Positions 39,484-64,000 of a stretch of DNA of 64,000 nt are shown piece by piece (position 1 is the stretch's first letter; the number at the start of each line of letters is the position of its first letter). Position numbers and translations under genes: made by a program. A model generated the notes under the pieces. That model had not been told where the DNA came from. It worked only from the letters and a program-made list of their open reading frames with translations, and ran no database searches. Origin of the DNA: Scatophagus argus (taxonomy: Eukaryota; Chordata; Actinopteri; Scatophagidae); the NCBI RefSeq assembly GCF_020382885.2, contig NC_058493.1, forward strand, positions 23,061,499 to 23,125,498. The letters run 5' to 3'.

Positions 39484-40174
39484 GTAAGGTTGGCTGTAAC
39501 GTTAGCCTAGCCGAATGGGGGTGGATTCACAGTCTGTAGTCAGTCAGATTTCATTGAGCTAAAGAGAAAGGAGAGATAAAGTTAAGGGGACAAAGTCAGC
39601 TGCATGTTGTGCTCTTGAACTTTGAAATTCTGTTTACTGAGTTGTGTGTAGTTACACATTTAGTCACTTCACATTCACTGTCGAGCTGTCTCACTTGAGC
39701 GCAGCTAGTAGCAGGGAGCAGCAGTCTCCGTTGACTTCAGAAAAGTCGCAAGTGGCAAAATCGAATACGTTACGTACATGAGATCAGAAAACTGTATGGC
39801 TTATAATGATGATGATGATAATAACAATAATTATGATAGCAGTAAATACTCTGATCCGAGTGTGTTTATACCAGGCAAATAATAAAATAAAGCTGCTGAA
39901 AAATAATCCATTGTCACAGTGTTAATGTTATATCAATATATCCAGTATCTCCCTCAGTTCAACTCATTTGTCTGAAAAAGACTCCTGTATGACTTTTTTG
40001 AAAACAAACCCTAGTATGTTTAATAGCTTTTCCACATTACTGCTCTCCCTTATGTAAATGTTGGATTATTTCTGTCTGCTGATATATGCATCATTTGTTT
40101 TGTCATCATTGTTCACCTATGAATGTGTGGCCCACATACTCCAGCACTGGTCTGTCAACATTTAAAGAGCGAGC

Positions 40175-42198
40175 ATGAGTAGCTTGGATCAAGACCAGCG
40201 TCTCCATCCCAGTTGCTGTGACAAAACAACAGTTTCCAGTGATTCATCAGATCCTCATGAGTTTGCCAGGCAGCCTCTCCAAGGTCTAAAATTGGCATCA
40301 CATGCAGTGCTGGAGGAAGCACAGCAGAGGGGCAGGTTGAAATGCTCTAAATGTGGAGGATCAAGGATGTTCTTCTGCTACACATGCTGCTCATTAGTGG
40401 GTGTCACCCTGCAGGAAATCCCTGTAATCAAGGTCAGTAAGAGGTTAGGACTCACTTGATTGTCCTTTTAAGAGAGGACTTCTGTTATGGAGCTGCAACA
40501 GCAGTATCCCAATGTGGAGGAAAATATGTCATGAAGTGCTGTCAAAAGTATCAATACTTTTCCAGTGCCACATGTTCAGAAAAATACAATCTTTCTGATT
40601 GATATTATCAAACTGGACCTGACACTACATATTGTATGCCATGCTCAGCTTCCTGTGAAGATAGACATCATCAAGCATCCCAATGAGACGGATGGAAAGA
40701 GCACTGCTATTCATGCCAAGATCCTCGCACCCAGTGACGTCACCATATACACTTACCCCTGCATACCTGACTTTGAAAAGGACAAGGTTAGTTGTGTTTT
40801 AGAACTAGAAAATTGAGCTTATTTAACACTTTTGTTCATTCAAAACTCCAAAAACACAATGATTCACGCACAATTTGATTTTACATTCACACATTACAAA
40901 GAAAAGCAGCAATTCCTCATAATTAATAAACTAGGGGCTGTTTGGCATTTGGTATCAGCTCTGGCACATAATTATCTATGTGTTTCAACTGATTATTTTT
41001 CTTCTTTTACTTGTTAGGAAAAGTCCAATGTCATAACACCTTATTTGCTTTATTCATTTATATTATATTTTAAGCTATGCTGCTGTTTTGAGTATTTTAG
41101 ATTTTAATCTATATTGTATTCATTTTTGTAATAAAAAAAATTGGAATCTGTAATAGATTTATAAGATCAGTTCAGCTGCTGCATTTCCATATTTCATGCT
41201 TGATAAATTTAGATTTCATAGCTCTAGGCATAATCAGAAACTGTAATTTGACTTGACTTACAGAATTACAGGGGCATTAGCGCACAAGCCATGTGTTTTT
41301 ATTGTAAATGACAGTTTTAAACTTTGATTATTTTTTTTCCCCGTTTTCTCTTTTCATTTATTTTACTCCATTAAATGACCTTTTGGTTTCTCTTTCGCTG
41401 CTTCCAGAATCTATCTATAGATAAGTCACTACACTGTGGACACATCTTAGAAACAAAACAGAATATTTTAAATGCTCTAGTGTCAGTATGATTTGCTCTT
41501 TTGATTTCGTCTCTTTGTCCTCTCCAGGTGGTGTTGGTGTTCCCTGGTCCAGGGGCAATTTCAGTTCAAGACATGATGTGGCATTTGCATGACAAAACTG
41601 ACAGCAAGTCAAAGTACTTGTCTGATGAACCTTGCATAAAGAGGCTGAAAAGTGAGGAAGTTCAAGGTGCCACACACTCTGGAGAGTACCCAGAGTCAGG
41701 GACCCCAGATGATGCAATGGGCAACGAGTCAAGGGTGTATCCCCTACAGAGGGTGGTCTTCATTGACAGCACATGGAACCAGACCAACAAGATCAGCACA
41801 GATGAGAGACTGCAAGGTAATTATCAAAGATTTCATTTGTGCAACCTTTTAAAGAGCTCTGAGTGCTGGTGATTATTAGAGGCAAATTTCCTTCACCCGC
41901 AATGCTGTTTAAGGTGATCTCACTCTGCGTTCTCGTGTGCTTTTTGACGGACATGCACTCTCCCCTAGATTTGGTCCGAGTCGAGCTGAAGATGAGGAAA
42001 ACATGTTTCTGGCGCCATCAGAAGGGCAAACCAGACACCTACCTAGCTACTATTGAGGCTATTTACTATTTCCTCAAGGACCTCCACAAACACTGCCTTG
42101 CTCAGGAGTACAATGGAGAATATGATAACCTTCTCTTCTTCTACTCCTACCTGCACTCAGTTGTCAACAAAGCCAAAACAGCTGCTGGAAAACGCTGA
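40175..42198 (+). CDS. dtwd1: DTW domain-containing 1 (tRNA-uridine aminocarboxypropyltransferase 1)
   Basis: DTWD1 adds a 3-amino-3-carboxypropyl group from S-adenosylmethionine to uridine 20 of certain tRNAs, giving acp3U. Four coding exons: 40175-40432, 40649-40786, 41528-41816 and 41969-42198. They join to 304 aa, the same as the human protein as remembered, with consistent phases. Cysteines C57-x2-C60 and C68-x2-C71 form a probable zinc site. [20 protein letters not shown] begins at residue 87. The family's DTW-type motif appears as [13 protein letters not shown] (D212, W215). Then come [20 protein letters not shown] and [11 protein letters not shown]. The loop between (about residues 153-205) is variable. 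An AATAAA lies at 42353, so the 3' UTR is about 170 bp. The gene converges on nnt. Confidence 0.95.
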
Positions 42199-43311
42199 GA
42201 GAAAAACCTAAAATCAGTTTCAAGAGACTGTTATGAATTATAACAGAAGAGTTGATTCACATGCAAGCCTGACTGTGTCTGGTTTTATTTTATGGCTGAG
42301 TAACATTTTATTTTGTAAGGGATACTGTCACTGTTTGTAGAAGAATATGCAATAAAACACAAAGTGTTGACAATTGAAAAACATGAATGAGGTGTGTTTG
42401 ATAAGTGAGTAAATAAAAGAAATATAACTCTGAAATCAACATTCGCAGCAAAGATTGCCGGATAACGGCAATCTAAAAATTAAACCAAACTGTTTACGAA
42501 GTAACAAACACATGAAAACAGTAAATCAGTGCATTTTATAATCAAAGATGTTCCAATTCCATTTTCTCCTTTCCAATATTGATTCTGATACCTGAACTTT
42601 GTGTACTGGCTGGTCTCGAGTATCGCATCATATGTATACACTTCTAGTCCCGCATGGATGTGCTTGCGTGCAGGTGTACGGACACACCTGCGAAGCAGCA
42701 GGGTCCCATTTCGATTAAATAAACTCCTTTATTGGATGAGTATATGTTGGTATACTCACAAATACTGTTCACAGTATTTTGGGCAGTATCAGAGGCGTTT
42801 CCCAGTTCTGGTATCATGTATCATCATATTTGAACAATACTACCTACAAGCCTGTCTGTAATCAGATGGGAAAATGTTGTCTTGGCCTTTTCCTTAATTC
42901 AAAATGTTGAAAATGATTCTTATATACCAAGAAAAGAATAGCATCAATGTTTGACATGACAAACTTAGTATGACCCAGAAATATTTGGTTTTTGTTCTTC
43001 CCAATTTAATCCGCTCAGGTTACAGTGAATGATTTTTAATCTTAAAATATAAAATGTAATAATGTGCAAGGAAACCGACTTCAAATATGTTTAAATAATT
43101 TTTATTTACAAATTAGTACATGTTTCTGTTTGAATTATTTGTATCTCTTATTTTCAGAAAAAAGAAAAAAAAAAAAAGTGAATCATGGGTATCTTTGTAA
43201 TAGAATCACATTCGTTGCAGAGCCAATAAATCACTTCTCCAAAATATATATACTGAAAATAGTATCTGTCAACCTGCCTCTGTGTCCGTGAAGGAAGCTA
43301 ATGAAGGGTCA
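42199..43311. other. Convergent intergenic region between dtwd1 and nnt
   Basis: Contains the dtwd1 3' UTR with AATAAA near 42353 and, on the minus strand, the nnt 3' UTR with a candidate AATAAA at 43101-43106. The sequence between is AT-rich with no supported gene. Confidence 0.5.
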
Positions 43312-54465
<11,154 letters not shown>

Positions 54466-55340
54466 GGCCACTGAGCGTCCGCCCTGAGACTCCCTCTGGC
54501 TCTTGAATATGAACACAAACAAGGAGAGGCAAGAGGTCACTACTTCTGCATCTGCTGTCAAATAACGAAGCACATTATAATCCTGCCAAGTAGGTCCTGA
54601 TCTTCCTCAGTCACTCACTTAGACTGTCTGTGCTGCAAGGCCTACAGACAGCAGAGTGACATTTCAGCTCTGCAGGACACGACACTCACAGGGCCCAGGG
54701 TTGATTACACACTCCGGGCTTGTTCGCGAGATCTGGAATTATGACGGCACAAGGGGAAACGGTGCCAAGTCTGGCCTGGTTGCTGTTGTGAGCAGACACA
54801 CAGGGGTAATCAGGAAGAGAAATCAGTGTGCAGATAAAATGTTTGGTGCTAACGGGGGCAGCTCAGTACTCCAGACAGACACAAATCTTCTTACACAAGG
54901 AAACCATCTTTAAAAAGTAGTGTTTACAATATAGTCTCTCGGAAAACACAGAATTTTATAATCCTAAAACAAACAAAGGCTTTGGAAACTTGTAGTACCC
55001 TGCTTGGTGATTCAGACCAGTTGTTTCTGATCATGCATTTGCTGTTTTTTCCAGTCATTCATTCATTCACTGAATCACACAGTCAATCAGCGTCCCTCGT
55101 CCTCCACCTTTAACTAATTCATTCATAAATGGAAGGATTTGGGGTTTTTTTTTTTGTTGTAATTATTCTCAGACTTGCCTCTCAGATTCCCAGAAAGAGC
55201 AGGTTCAACTTTCCCTTAGCAGCAGGGTCACCTGTAAGACGTCCTACCCAAAATCCCCTCGCCTGCTCCCAGGAACAGACGACCTTCCGCAGTTTGGATA
55301 TCACTGCTGTGCTATTTATATATCAATAGCAAACCACGTG
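54466..55340 (-). promoter_or_regulatory. nnt: nnt 5' UTR and probable promoter
   Basis: The start-containing exon has an acceptor ending at 54502, so it begins at 54501 with 36 bp of leader, and a non-coding first exon must lie upstream. On the minus strand a TATATAAATAG box lies at 55312-55322, with CACGTG at 55335-55340 just upstream. A candidate first-exon donor (CTTACAG then GTGACC) lies at 55231-55232. This would give a first exon of roughly 50 bp. The TATA/E-box pair is seen; its use is inferred. Confidence 0.35.
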
Positions 55341-56590
55341 ATCTCACTCATGACCACCCTTGAAGCTCTCCGCAGCCGCTGCTTAATACTCAGAGAGACT
55401 ACCTGCCAATTAAAGGCTGGATTGTCATGTTTTTTTCAGAAATAGTCGCTAACAGATATGCGCAGATGGACGCTCTACTGATTGTCCTTCTCCCTTCCTG
55501 TGCAGCTGTCAAACGACAATGACGTTAAAGAAGCACACAGGCATAACTGGGGGAATATCTATTAGCCATGTGTTTGTTTAAAATGTTTTAATTTAATGTA
55601 TTTTCTTGTGTCGTTCTTCTTCTATCCACAAGGTGACGCCAGAGCTCCAGTAAGACGTGCACTTAGAAATTGTTGGACGACCATGCTCATTTCCTTGGTT
55701 TCTCTTCGGTACATCCTTCAGTATTTCTCAAAATATTGGTGTCATCAAACTATTGTTTACAAATATGTCAAATGTATTTATTTGACTTTTTAAATTTTCT
55801 TAAATAAGTAACACTAGCATTGTAAGACAGAGCAAATTGAGTTGTTTTTTTTTTTTTTAAAAAAAAGGAAAGTATAAGTAAGGAAAGTATACACATATAA
55901 CATGTAGTATTAATAGGAAACAGTAACATTTCTGAAAGCTATGTTTCCGCAGTGTTTCCTTATTTTGGAAACATTGCTGATTTTGTCCTATTTTATATTA
56001 AATAAGACCTTAAATAGGACAAAAATTAGACTTGATTTGTTTTTCAACGTCGACTCATTGGGGGAAAAAAATTAAGTCAGTTCATATTCTTTCTCCTTCG
56101 TGTTAATGCTTTGGTTTGTTGGTTTCTTCCTTTGAAAATCCATCCAATCCAATAACACGACACAGTAGTTGGCCAAGCGGAAACCAAATTCAACGTCCTC
56201 GTCTCGTACAGGAAAACGTTTTGGTTGGCCATTTTCTTTAATCGCCACATGGATCATGTAAACATTAGTGACTTTGTTCTGTCAGCACTGCGATGTCCGA
56301 AAACATTCAAGCCGCTGTCCACTAGTGTGGCCCTTTATCTGGTATGTAACTATTTGACAGTCTTTCGTTTAGAAGAAGATTTGTCGCAGCTAAGAATGAA
56401 GTTTTAGCCAACAGCTAGTAGCATGTAGCCTAGCTTAAATGTTAACATGCAGCTAAAGTTATAACGCGAGCGCCACTCCCGTGTGTGTCCGCTTGCATCT
56501 GAAACTGCGCTGCTAAGTGAGAAGTCACGTTATCTGCTTGCCTTTGTTTATGCTAATGCCAGTAAAGTTGGTGGCTGCTGTCGGACGAGG
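55341..56590. other. Intergenic region between nnt and spata5l1
   Basis: Divergent promoters must lie at its two ends. A run of T then A sits at 55843-55867. A minus-strand 61-codon frame at 56072-56257 (MIHVAIKENGQPKRFPVRDE onward, ending KEYELT) and a plus-strand exon-like frame from 56249 to a GTATGT donor at 56341 overlap head to head. Neither resembles a protein I know. The plus one could be leader of spata5l1. Confidence 0.35.
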
Positions 56591-60415
<3,825 letters not shown>

Positions 60416-60956
60416 CCAACGATGACCATTTTCTCTGCATTGATCAATTATATTATTACATAAAAAAATATTTTGAATTAAAATGAGTAAAACTTAATCT
60501 CTGGTGTTTGTTTGTTTTTTTTCCTTGTTTTATTGTCAGTGACAATCAATCATAAATAGTTTGAGATCTCAACTTCAAACTGTCCACCAGCTGTCTACTT
60601 TCAATGTTCAAATGTGGTCACAAGAGGGCGCTGCACACTCAGAAAATGTATTGATCACCAGCAATGTGAATGTGTGTTGACAAATTGGAATCCAGTGCTG
60701 CATTTCAGTAGAGGAAGCCCTGTCTGTGTACGTGCCTTTTACCTCGTACTACCTCTCATCCAGCCTACATCAGTCAGGCTCTCAGGATCCTGCGCTGAGA
60801 CATCTGAAGGACTTCAAGGCAACAACAGGTGAGACCTGCCACACGCAGCTGCCTCCGTGACTTGATGATTTTAATTCACTGAACTGACTCTCTTGAGCTC
60901 ATTATTAAGTGGAAATGTGATCACTTTCCCTTCAGGTGCTCGAGAATCTTGAAAAT
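60416..60956 (+). other. spata5l1 3' end and nmes1 leader
   Basis: After the spata5l1 stop an ATTAAA signal lies at 60477-60482. A candidate nmes1 non-coding exon ends at 60828 (AACAACAG then GTGAGACC), and the first coding exon begins after the acceptor ending 60935. The nmes1 transcription start cannot be fixed; its promoter lies within about 300 bp of the spata5l1 end. Confidence 0.4.
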
Positions 60957-61792
60957 ATGCCGGGATTTTTCCAGTTGTTGAGGAAGAAAAAGGAGGTGAG
61001 TTTTTTTACATTTTTGCTGCATTAGTGGTGATATTTGTATTGTGGATGTTGGACTTGTAGGATCTTGTATTGCATTTTAATATCAGTGCACAATTAAAAA
61101 CATCTTTTTACATGTGTGTTATAGCTGATCCCTCTGGTAGCTTTCATCTCTTTTGCTGCAACAGGAGCCGCCTCTGCTGCTCTGTACTTCCTATTTACTA
61201 AACCCGATGTCATGTGAGTGTTATTGTATATATACTGTATTTATTTTTAACCCCTTTAAATTGCACTCTACATTTTTTGCTGTTTTCTTACTCTAATTTC
61301 TACGAGCCTCTGTCATGTAAGAAATGCTTCCAAACAATGTAACATTGTCATTCACTTTCACTTTTAGTTTGAATAAGAGCAAAAACCCAGAACCATGGGA
61401 GAGAGTGGACCCAACAAAACCCCAAAAGGTAAAATTCTGAAACATTTTATAGTGTTAGTTTGATAAAAGTCTTAGTATTATTATTCCTGTTGGCTTTTAC
61501 ATACAAGCAGAATTTTACAGCCTGTGCTGCAATTTGCTGAGTCACTGAGGAAGAAACGTTATCAAGTTAGTACCAGCCTGCTCTTGTGACATCAGAGTGA
61601 AGATGTTTAGATTAGTAATGGCCACCTATGCTGCTCCCCGTGCTACCTGTCCCTTTAAGTTTGTGTAACGCTTGAAAATGGGTTAAGGGGAGCCTAGATT
61701 TTATTTCTGGCGTTTCTCTGCAGCTCATCACCATCGGTCAGCAGTGGAAACCAGTGGAGGAGCTGGAGATTGTGAGGAAACTCACCAAGTAA
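60957..61792 (+). CDS. nmes1: NMES1 / C15orf48 (NDUFA4-like, COXFA4L3)
   Basis: NMES1 (normal mucosa of esophagus-specific 1; MOCCI, COXFA4L3) is a small inner-membrane protein related to NDUFA4/COXFA4. It can replace NDUFA4 in cytochrome c oxidase and is induced in inflammation. Four coding exons: 60957-60995, 61125-61213, 61368-61428 and 61724-61792, giving 85 aa (human 83). The sequence opens MPGFFQLLRKKKELIPLVAF. A single membrane helix covers about residues 16-36 (VAFISFAATGAASAALYFLF). TKPDVILNKSKNPEPWERVD and LITIGQQWKPVEELEIVRKL follow, and it ends in TK. The PEPWERVDPTKPQK segment is typical of the family. Phases agree and all sites are GT-AG. The adjacent spata5l1 gives the same neighbour as in human 15q21.1. 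Confidence 0.95.
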
Positions 61793-62215
61793 AAAAAAAA
61801 AAAAGGCGGGCATCTCCTAGAAAGATCCACAGTTTGAGTACTTGCCTGCCCCCCATCAGTCTAACAGAATCCTTTCTGCACAAACTAGGATGCTTTGACA
61901 CTCAGTGTGCGGAAATGCTTCTGCTCCACTGGTGGGGTTTCACCCTGCTCTGTAGTGGCTCAGCTCAAGGACGTCCATCCTCAGCAGTACAAAACTGTCA
62001 TGAAGTCAAGTGAAAAAAAAAAAACTCACACTGGTTTTCTGGGATTCTGCGTACTGTCTTGTATATTTATATCAAATGAGTTTTGGTGTTTCATTTGAGA
62101 CGGAAGTTGGTTGTCATAGCAACCCAAATGCTCTGACAGTTGATGTGAATGTACGATATTGTCTAAATGTGAGCAATGTACTGTACAGTGTCAATAAAAT
62201 ATTTACTGTGATCGT
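61793..62215 (+). other. nmes1: nmes1 3' UTR
   Basis: Runs from the stop to an AATAAA at 62193-62198 in tgtcaataaaatattta. It carries the miR-147 hairpin and an A-run at 61792-61804. The same arrangement, a microRNA in the C15orf48 3' UTR, is known in human. Confidence 0.75.
61862..61936 (+). ncRNA. mir147: miR-147 precursor hairpin
   Basis: The 3' arm at 61905-61925 reads gtgtgcggaaatgcttctgc then t, the same as mature miR-147b-3p as I remember it apart from its last base. The 5' arm near 61866-61887 (agaatcctttctgcacaaac then ta) is partly complementary, with paired ends and a mismatch near the middle. The loop is the intervening ctaggatgctttgaca region. It lies in the last exon of nmes1 downstream of the stop, so it should be processed from the nmes1 transcript and co-induced with the protein. 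Human MIR147B has the same location. Confidence 0.9.
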
Positions 62216-62655
62216 GTTCAACTTCCTGCATCAGAGTCTGTCTTTTGTTCTCATAAGTTCAGGAAAGTATAAACATATTAGTACAGAAATATCTGAATTA
62301 CAGTGATAACATTAGTCTGGTGTTTGCTATGGAGCTGATAGTAACCTGAGCACATGTTTTGATTGGTATGGTGATATGAAATAGATGGATATACATACAG
62401 AAATAAAAATCTAAAATAACTGGACTTGTAAATTACCTCCCCCGCAAAAAATGTATTTAAATTTAACCTTTTGGCAGTACTACTGTCTGTGCGACCCTCT
62501 GCATGACTGCACTAGAACAACAAATGTGTATTAATCCATCCACTGAAAATAATCCCCACAAATGCACTATTAACGTTTGCTAAAAATGACAAAAAATACA
62601 GCTGCCTGGTGTTTCGGGAAATTCCAGATTATTTTTTACAAGTGAAATTATTTAT
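62216..62655. other. Gene-free stretch
   Basis: AT-rich sequence after the nmes1 polyadenylation signal; no exon, RNA gene or recognisable repeat seen. Confidence 0.4.
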
Positions 62656-62871
62656 TTATGACCTGTCTCGTCCTATGTCCTCCACTGTCTGAGGCAGAGG
62701 GTGAGACGTGTTGTCCATGATGGATGTCAGCTTGGCTAACATCCTCCTCTCACCCACCTGCTCCACAGAGACCAGTAGGCAGCCCAGGACAGAGCTGGCC
62801 CTCCTGACCAGCTTGTTCAGTCTCTTCCTGTCCCGGTCAGAGTCGTAAAATGTCCTAGCAGGGGCCTGCAC
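62656..62871 (-). mobile_element. LINE ORF2 C-terminal remnant
   Basis: The minus strand reads RLNKLVRRASSVLGCLLVSV then EQVGERRMLAKLTSIMDNTS and HPLPQTVEDI. This is the tail of a fish non-LTR retrotransposon ORF2, where KLxxRASSVLGCxLDxxExVxERRMxxKLxSIMDNxSHPL is typical. It is cut off at the 5' side, so only the end of the element remains. Not a host gene, although the frame is open for 71 codons. Confidence 0.75.
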
Positions 62872-64000
62872 ACTCCAAAGTTTTAATAAAGTTTTGTTGT
62901 ATTGTTGATCTTTGTATTTTATTGGGATTTGTTGACAATAAGCCTGTTCTTTTATGTCACATTTAAGTCTAGTAAATACATCTTTAAACAGACTTTTTCA
63001 CAGCAGACAGACTGACCAGAGAGAGGACAGGTCCCATCCCAGGTTTCATTTCAGGTCGTTTACTTGTCCAAGTAAACACGCTGATAAGTTCCCGGGAAAA
63101 GACACACCTAAACGGCATGCGGCCATTGTCTGTGTTATCACATTTACTTGCTTTTCCTGCCGTGCAAGTTCAGAATGTCAGCCATGAAAATGTTTTGCCT
63201 CTCGTTATGCAGTGGACAAAATCTCACCTCAAGGTCCCACATGATTTATTTATTTCACATGTTTTATAGGTAACACAATAAAGTCTGAAGGGCTTTTTTT
63301 CCCCCGATGTGGTCCTCCAACAAGTTGAGGCTGTTTTGTCCACAGCTGTGTACATGGTCTAGAATCAAGTTGAAACTCAGGAGAAACAAGAATAACATTT
63401 CTTTCTTTAATCTCCATGTTTTACTTAAAGGACTCAAGCCGGCGTTTGTTTGAATGTTGTTTGCAGAGGAGAAATTGGTGCTGCCTGCCAGGACAGCAGT
63501 AAAGTAATTGCTGCAGTCAGAGTAATGGGCAAATGCACTCATCTGCTTAGTTTATGGCTGTGTGGGCACTGAGTGTTACCTTTGTTTTTCATAATCAGAG
63601 ACAATCCTTTCATCGCTCACCTTGTGTCTCGGGTTGGAGAGCAAAAACATCAGAAAACACTCCCTCCTTCCCGCTGTGTCTGAACGTGTTCTGACTGGTG
63701 CGCACAGCCTATAGTGAACTGTTGGCAGCACTCCGAATCTGAAAGGCTATCTTATGAATTATTAAACGCAATCAAGAGAGAGAAAAGGGTGTAACATGGT
63801 ATTGTCTCCTGATCTGTTTGAGTTGCTGAGTTTTATCAGAAAACATTGAGTGCTTCCCCTTTACTGTTCAAAGATTGCCGCCAGTGTGTTTTCTCATATT
63901 TTAAATGCTGCATGGATGCTTCTCAGTCATATTTTATGGCTTTAGAGAATGTAAACGGGTACCGTGCACAACCTCGAATTTACTATAAGTGCAGAGGTGT
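62872..64000. other. Gene-free stretch at the right edge
   Basis: No exon with splice sites or recognisable product was seen. The open frames at 62954-63187 (plus) and 63264-63542 (minus) are unassigned and look like noise. Confidence 0.4.

Overview
The window is a stretch of ray-finned fish nuclear DNA, most likely a percomorph teleost. The evidence is intron-containing vertebrate genes with GT-AG splice sites, many (CA)n/(TG)n microsatellites, and degraded fish-type LINEs and MITEs. Comparisons with human genes and proteins are from memory, since no search could be run.

Layout, left to right: (1) 53-876, minus strand: the first three coding exons of cops2 (COP9 signalosome subunit 2); the rest lies off the left edge. 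(2) 877-25.8 kb: a long gene-poor stretch of repeats, microsatellites and unrecognised sequence. It holds a displaced, broken copy of a cops2 exon inside a MITE-like repeat at 1.2-1.9 kb, and LINE remnants near 10.6, 19.1-19.9 and 24.4 kb. (3) 25.9-31.7 kb, plus: fgf7, with three coding exons and an 11-codon upstream ORF whose stop overlaps the FGF7 start. (4) 36.8-39.1 kb, minus: pieces of fam227b. (5) 39.1-42.4 kb, plus: dtwd1, head to head with fam227b. (6) 43.3-54.5 kb, minus: a complete 21-coding-exon nnt (proton-translocating transhydrogenase), predicted 1071 aa. (7) 56.6-60.4 kb, plus: complete spata5l1/afg2b (AAA ATPase, predicted 747 aa). (8) 60.96-62.2 kb, plus: complete nmes1 (C15orf48, 85 aa) with a miR-147 hairpin in its 3' UTR. 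(9) 62.2-64 kb: non-coding, with a LINE fragment.

The order cops2 - fgf7/fam227b - dtwd1 and the pair spata5l1 - nmes1 match two neighbourhoods of human 15q21. nnt does not fit: human NNT sits near FGF10 on 5p12. FGF7 and FGF10 are paralogues, so this nnt may be an old whole-genome-duplication copy kept beside fgf7. GALK2, which lies between COPS2 and FGF7 in human, was not found. nnt and nmes1 encode mitochondrial inner-membrane proteins; the other genes serve growth-factor signalling, tRNA modification, protein turnover and ribosome maturation, and share no obvious pathway. I saw no bacterial-type system, CRISPR array or intact mobile element.
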